64,000 nucleotides of DNA from Atopsyche davidsoni (lineage: Eukaryota; Arthropoda; Insecta; Trichoptera; Hydrobiosidae). Made by a program: the position numbers and the translations under genes. Of the stretch, positions 61,930 through 64,000 are shown in pieces. Under the pieces are notes generated by a model. The model was given only the letters and a program-made list of their open reading frames with translations. It searched no databases and had not been told where the DNA came from. Position 1 is the first letter of the stretch, and every line of letters starts with the position of its first letter. The stretch is taken from contig JAILWY010000006.1 in NCBI GenBank assembly GCA_022113835.1, forward strand, positions 11,392,501 to 11,456,500, written 5' to 3'.

Positions 61930-63412
61930 ATGGCACCTGGTTAGTTATTATTACTTACAACACTTCAATTTAAATAATTTGTCTATTATCTCTACTTATT
62001 ATTCACGCATTGTTTTTTTCATCAGAGAATCTATGGATTATCGAAAAAATCGCAAGATATGCGAATGAAAAATGGCTTCGGATACAACGAAAAAATAATA
62101 TGTATTTGAAGATTCAATTTGATCAAGCATTTATTATTTCTGAACATACATTATTAGATATTTTTAAACTTCAAAATATCAAAGGATACCTAAAGGGCAA
62201 TGTTATCATTATTGTTCACGAATACCAGGTACATAAACATATTTTAGTAAATTCCGATGTAATGTATTTTTTAATTTAATGAAATACTTATTGATATGCC
62301 CACAAAAAATACTTACAAAATTTGGTTGCTACCTTCTTTCATAAAGTAAGCTCTTAGATTCATCACGGTTGTTATCTTTGTTTATAAAATCTAAGCAATC
62401 CTATTTGAAACAATTTACAAGTCTAGGAAGGAATCGCATAATTTTTCTGTGAAAAACTACAACAGTGGAAATTCTTTCACATTTATTATATTTTACGAAA
62501 ATTAGTAATTAAGAACATACAGCAGAAAACCTAATACACCACATAAATTTATCATTTTATAACAAATTAAAGAGTTAGAACCTTATATTTTACTTTTCTT
62601 CAGGGGGCACAGCGTATAATTAAAATAAAATTCTCAAACCCTCCCAGTGAGATGGAAGAAATAATTAAAGCTCTCGGAATATTTAATCCTATTCAAGATA
62701 TTGAAAAAACACACCTCAATTCAGAAATTGATTCTGAAACATATGTTACATTTCAACAACTGTTTCAGCAAGAGATGCTGAGGAAATCTCTTTGTATTTT
62801 TGATAGTTAGTACTTAAATTATTTTTCATCCAATTTCAGTAATGATAAATCAAAATTAACATTTTTTTAAATTTAATTTGCTACGACATTGACATTAGAA
62901 AAAAGTAGTAAAAAAGTTTGTTCATTTATCCAATGAATAATAGTTCATCTCAAGTTTATTCATAAAAAAATAACTAATAAATTATAAATGAAAGATTATT
63001 TTTTTAACATGCACTGCTCGTGACAAACCTTTTGAATCCTTCTAATGTGATTGTCATATTTTTTTAAAACATTATTTATATAGAGCTAAATTTAATGCTA
63101 TTTCTTGGCTATAAACTGTCTTATCATGAAACATAAAACTGTACATATGGTGGTAAGTTTAAAATTGTCTGATTTGTTAAAAATTTTAGCATGCAAGAAT
63201 CTGATCTAGCAGTTCATCAGTGAAAAATATATTTAGCTGGAGTGTTTTGCACTACAATGAAATTAACTATTTCATTTACTTACCAAATTCTAGGAATAAA
63301 TCCGGAAGATATTTCAATAGATCTTTTAAAGACATTGGTTTCTGAGCCGACATTCCCCGAGATGGTGGACCAAGTAGAAAGGATTATGCAGCAGTACTTG
63401 CATCTGCTGTGA
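61930..63412 (+). CDS. Rec114: REC114-like meiotic DNA double-strand-break accessory protein
   Basis: REC114 works with MEI4 and IHO1/Mer2 to activate Spo11 cutting on meiotic chromosome axes. Proposed exons: 61930-61939, 62026-62228, 62604-62805, 63294-63412, phases 1, 0, 1, with GT-AG sites, 177 aa. The N-terminal part resembles the REC114 PH-like domain: ARYANEKWLRIQRKNNMYLK IQFDQAFIISEHTLLDIFKL, then QRIIKIKFSNPPSEMEEIIK AL. In vertebrate REC114 the matching positions carry an ISxxxTLLEGFxL motif and an RxFRVQFS strand plus helix. The last exon, LLKTLVSEPTFPEMVDQVER, matches the C-terminal L(L/D)xxFPxFVExVE helix that binds MEI4. The acidic linker between is short. The tiny 10-nt first exon is chosen because it alone restores frame. 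Upstream codons are open, so the N-terminus may be longer. Assignment rests on motif memory, not a search. Confidence 0.7.
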
Positions 63413-63639
63413 TCTTCTCCAACTACATACACTCAGACTATTGAAGATTGTTTTATTTTTAAGTTTTCACATTCAGCAATTGTTTAAATTTTTGTAAATT
63501 AAAATTTGTATTTTTGGTTGTTTGAAATTTGTTGTTTTTGGTTAAAAGAGAACCAACACTAATTTGTCTGCGTAAGGCTTTACGTCTACAATAATTTGTG
63601 CTATTTTTTGGAACTTGATGCTACATTTTTTTAATCAAA

Positions 63640-63798
63640 ATGGCTGGTAAAATCTATCTTTCAAAAGTAAGAATTCACCAGAAATTATTTTGCTTTGCAA
63701 TCGAAACATTTCCAAGAATTGAGGATGTAGATCTATCGAAAAGGGTGGTTGCCTTATTTCTCGAGAGGGTTCAAAGGCTACCCTTGGAAGCCTCCTAA
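63640..63798 (+). CDS. Candidate small intronless gene (52 aa)
   Basis: ATG at 63640 in a fair context (ATCAAAATGGCT), TAA at 63796, then AATAAA at 63805-63810. It reads MAGKIYLSKVRIHQKLFCFA IETFPRIEDVDLSKRVVALF LERVQRLPLEAS. Codon use and the amphipathic helical pattern look protein-like, and the tight poly(A) signal suggests a transcript end. A GTAAGA donor-like site follows MAGKIYLSK, so this could instead be a first exon of a gene extending past the window. No family is recognised. Confidence 0.35.
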   Translation: MAGKIYLSKVRIHQKLFCFAIETFPRIEDVDLSKRVVALFLERVQRLPLEAS

Positions 63799-63804
63799 TA
63801 GATA

Positions 63805-63810
63805 AATAAA
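63805..63810 (+). terminator. Possible poly(A) signal
   Basis: AATAAA six bases after the 63,798 stop codon. It may serve the small open frame or the REC114-like transcript. Confidence 0.4.
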
Positions 63811-63821
63811 GCCCAATTGTT

Positions 63822-63940
63822 ACGACTTCAATATTTAAATAAAAACTTCTGTGATTTTTCCACGTTTGATCAAGTATTTTATTTAAATATTTAAGTCGAA
63901 TTCCACCGAGTACTCTCTGTCAAAAATATTAAATAATTAA
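63822..63940 (-). repeat. MITE copy in reverse orientation
   Basis: On the minus strand it reads GACAGAGAGTACTCGGTGGA then AATTCGACTTAAATATTTAA, ATAAAATACTTGATCAAACG and TGGAAAAATCACAGAAG. Both ends of the family are present but the AATGCCAACGTGAAAGG core is deleted. Confidence 0.7.
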
Positions 63941-64000
63941 GAACTTTCAAATCTTTTTTCAGAAAAAAAATTTCATAAGCATTCACTATCTTAATTTTTT

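Larger units (their letters stand above)
63413..64000. other. Right-edge sequence after REC114-like gene
   Basis: Holds the REC114-like 3' UTR (an ATTAAA-type signal near 63,500 is possible), a 52-codon open frame with its own AATAAA (63640-63810), and a reversed MITE copy (63822-63940). Confidence 0.5.

Noticed and set aside
61791..61973. 60-codon plus-strand frame as first exon of the REC114-like gene
   Set aside because: Its frame would join the next exon as TG|A, giving a stop. The ATG at 61930 in another frame gives a clean phase-1 junction.

Overview
The window is animal nuclear DNA, almost certainly from an insect and probably a moth or butterfly. The genes are split by GT-AG introns, the spacers are AT-rich and repeat-laden, two short (CCTAA)n runs match the insect telomere unit, and DNA transposons of several superfamilies are present. 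The lepidopteran assignment is inference. Gene models were built by hand by matching conserved proteins and requiring splice sites and reading phase to agree.

Left part (1-32 kb) is gene-poor. A beaten-path (beat) family gene for a two-Ig-domain secreted or membrane neuronal protein lies on the minus strand. Four clustered exons lie at 8-11 kb and a candidate signal-peptide exon at 21.9 kb, across a 10.8-kb intron. The rest holds GC-rich minisatellites, (AT)n runs, foldback elements with a tRNA-like core, a Helitron relic, LTR-element fragments and a nearly full-length dead mariner (31.3-32.6 kb).

Right part (34-64 kb) is a compact housekeeping cluster: TRAPPC2 (+, vesicle tethering), arfaptin (-, Arf/Rac/Arl1-binding BAR protein), the RNA polymerase III subunit RPC7/POLR3G (-), DPH3 (-, diphthamide/Elongator electron donor), Tim9b/TIMM10B (+, mitochondrial import), TAF7 (-, TFIID), and a REC114-like meiotic gene (+). 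DPH3 and POLR3G are 35 bp apart on the same strand with no canonical poly(A) signal between them. DPH3 and Tim9b diverge from a 433-bp spacer. TAF7 introns carry a hAT MITE with a perfect 8-bp target duplication, a decayed piggyBac-like element, LTR fragments and a tRNA-like foldback element.

Items most worth following: the REC114-like gene, the possible DPH3-POLR3G overlapping or dicistronic transcript, a probable GC-AG intron in POLR3G, and the tRNA-Thr-like terminal-inverted-repeat family, which includes a near-perfect 204-bp palindrome. No complete tRNA, rRNA or CRISPR array was seen.
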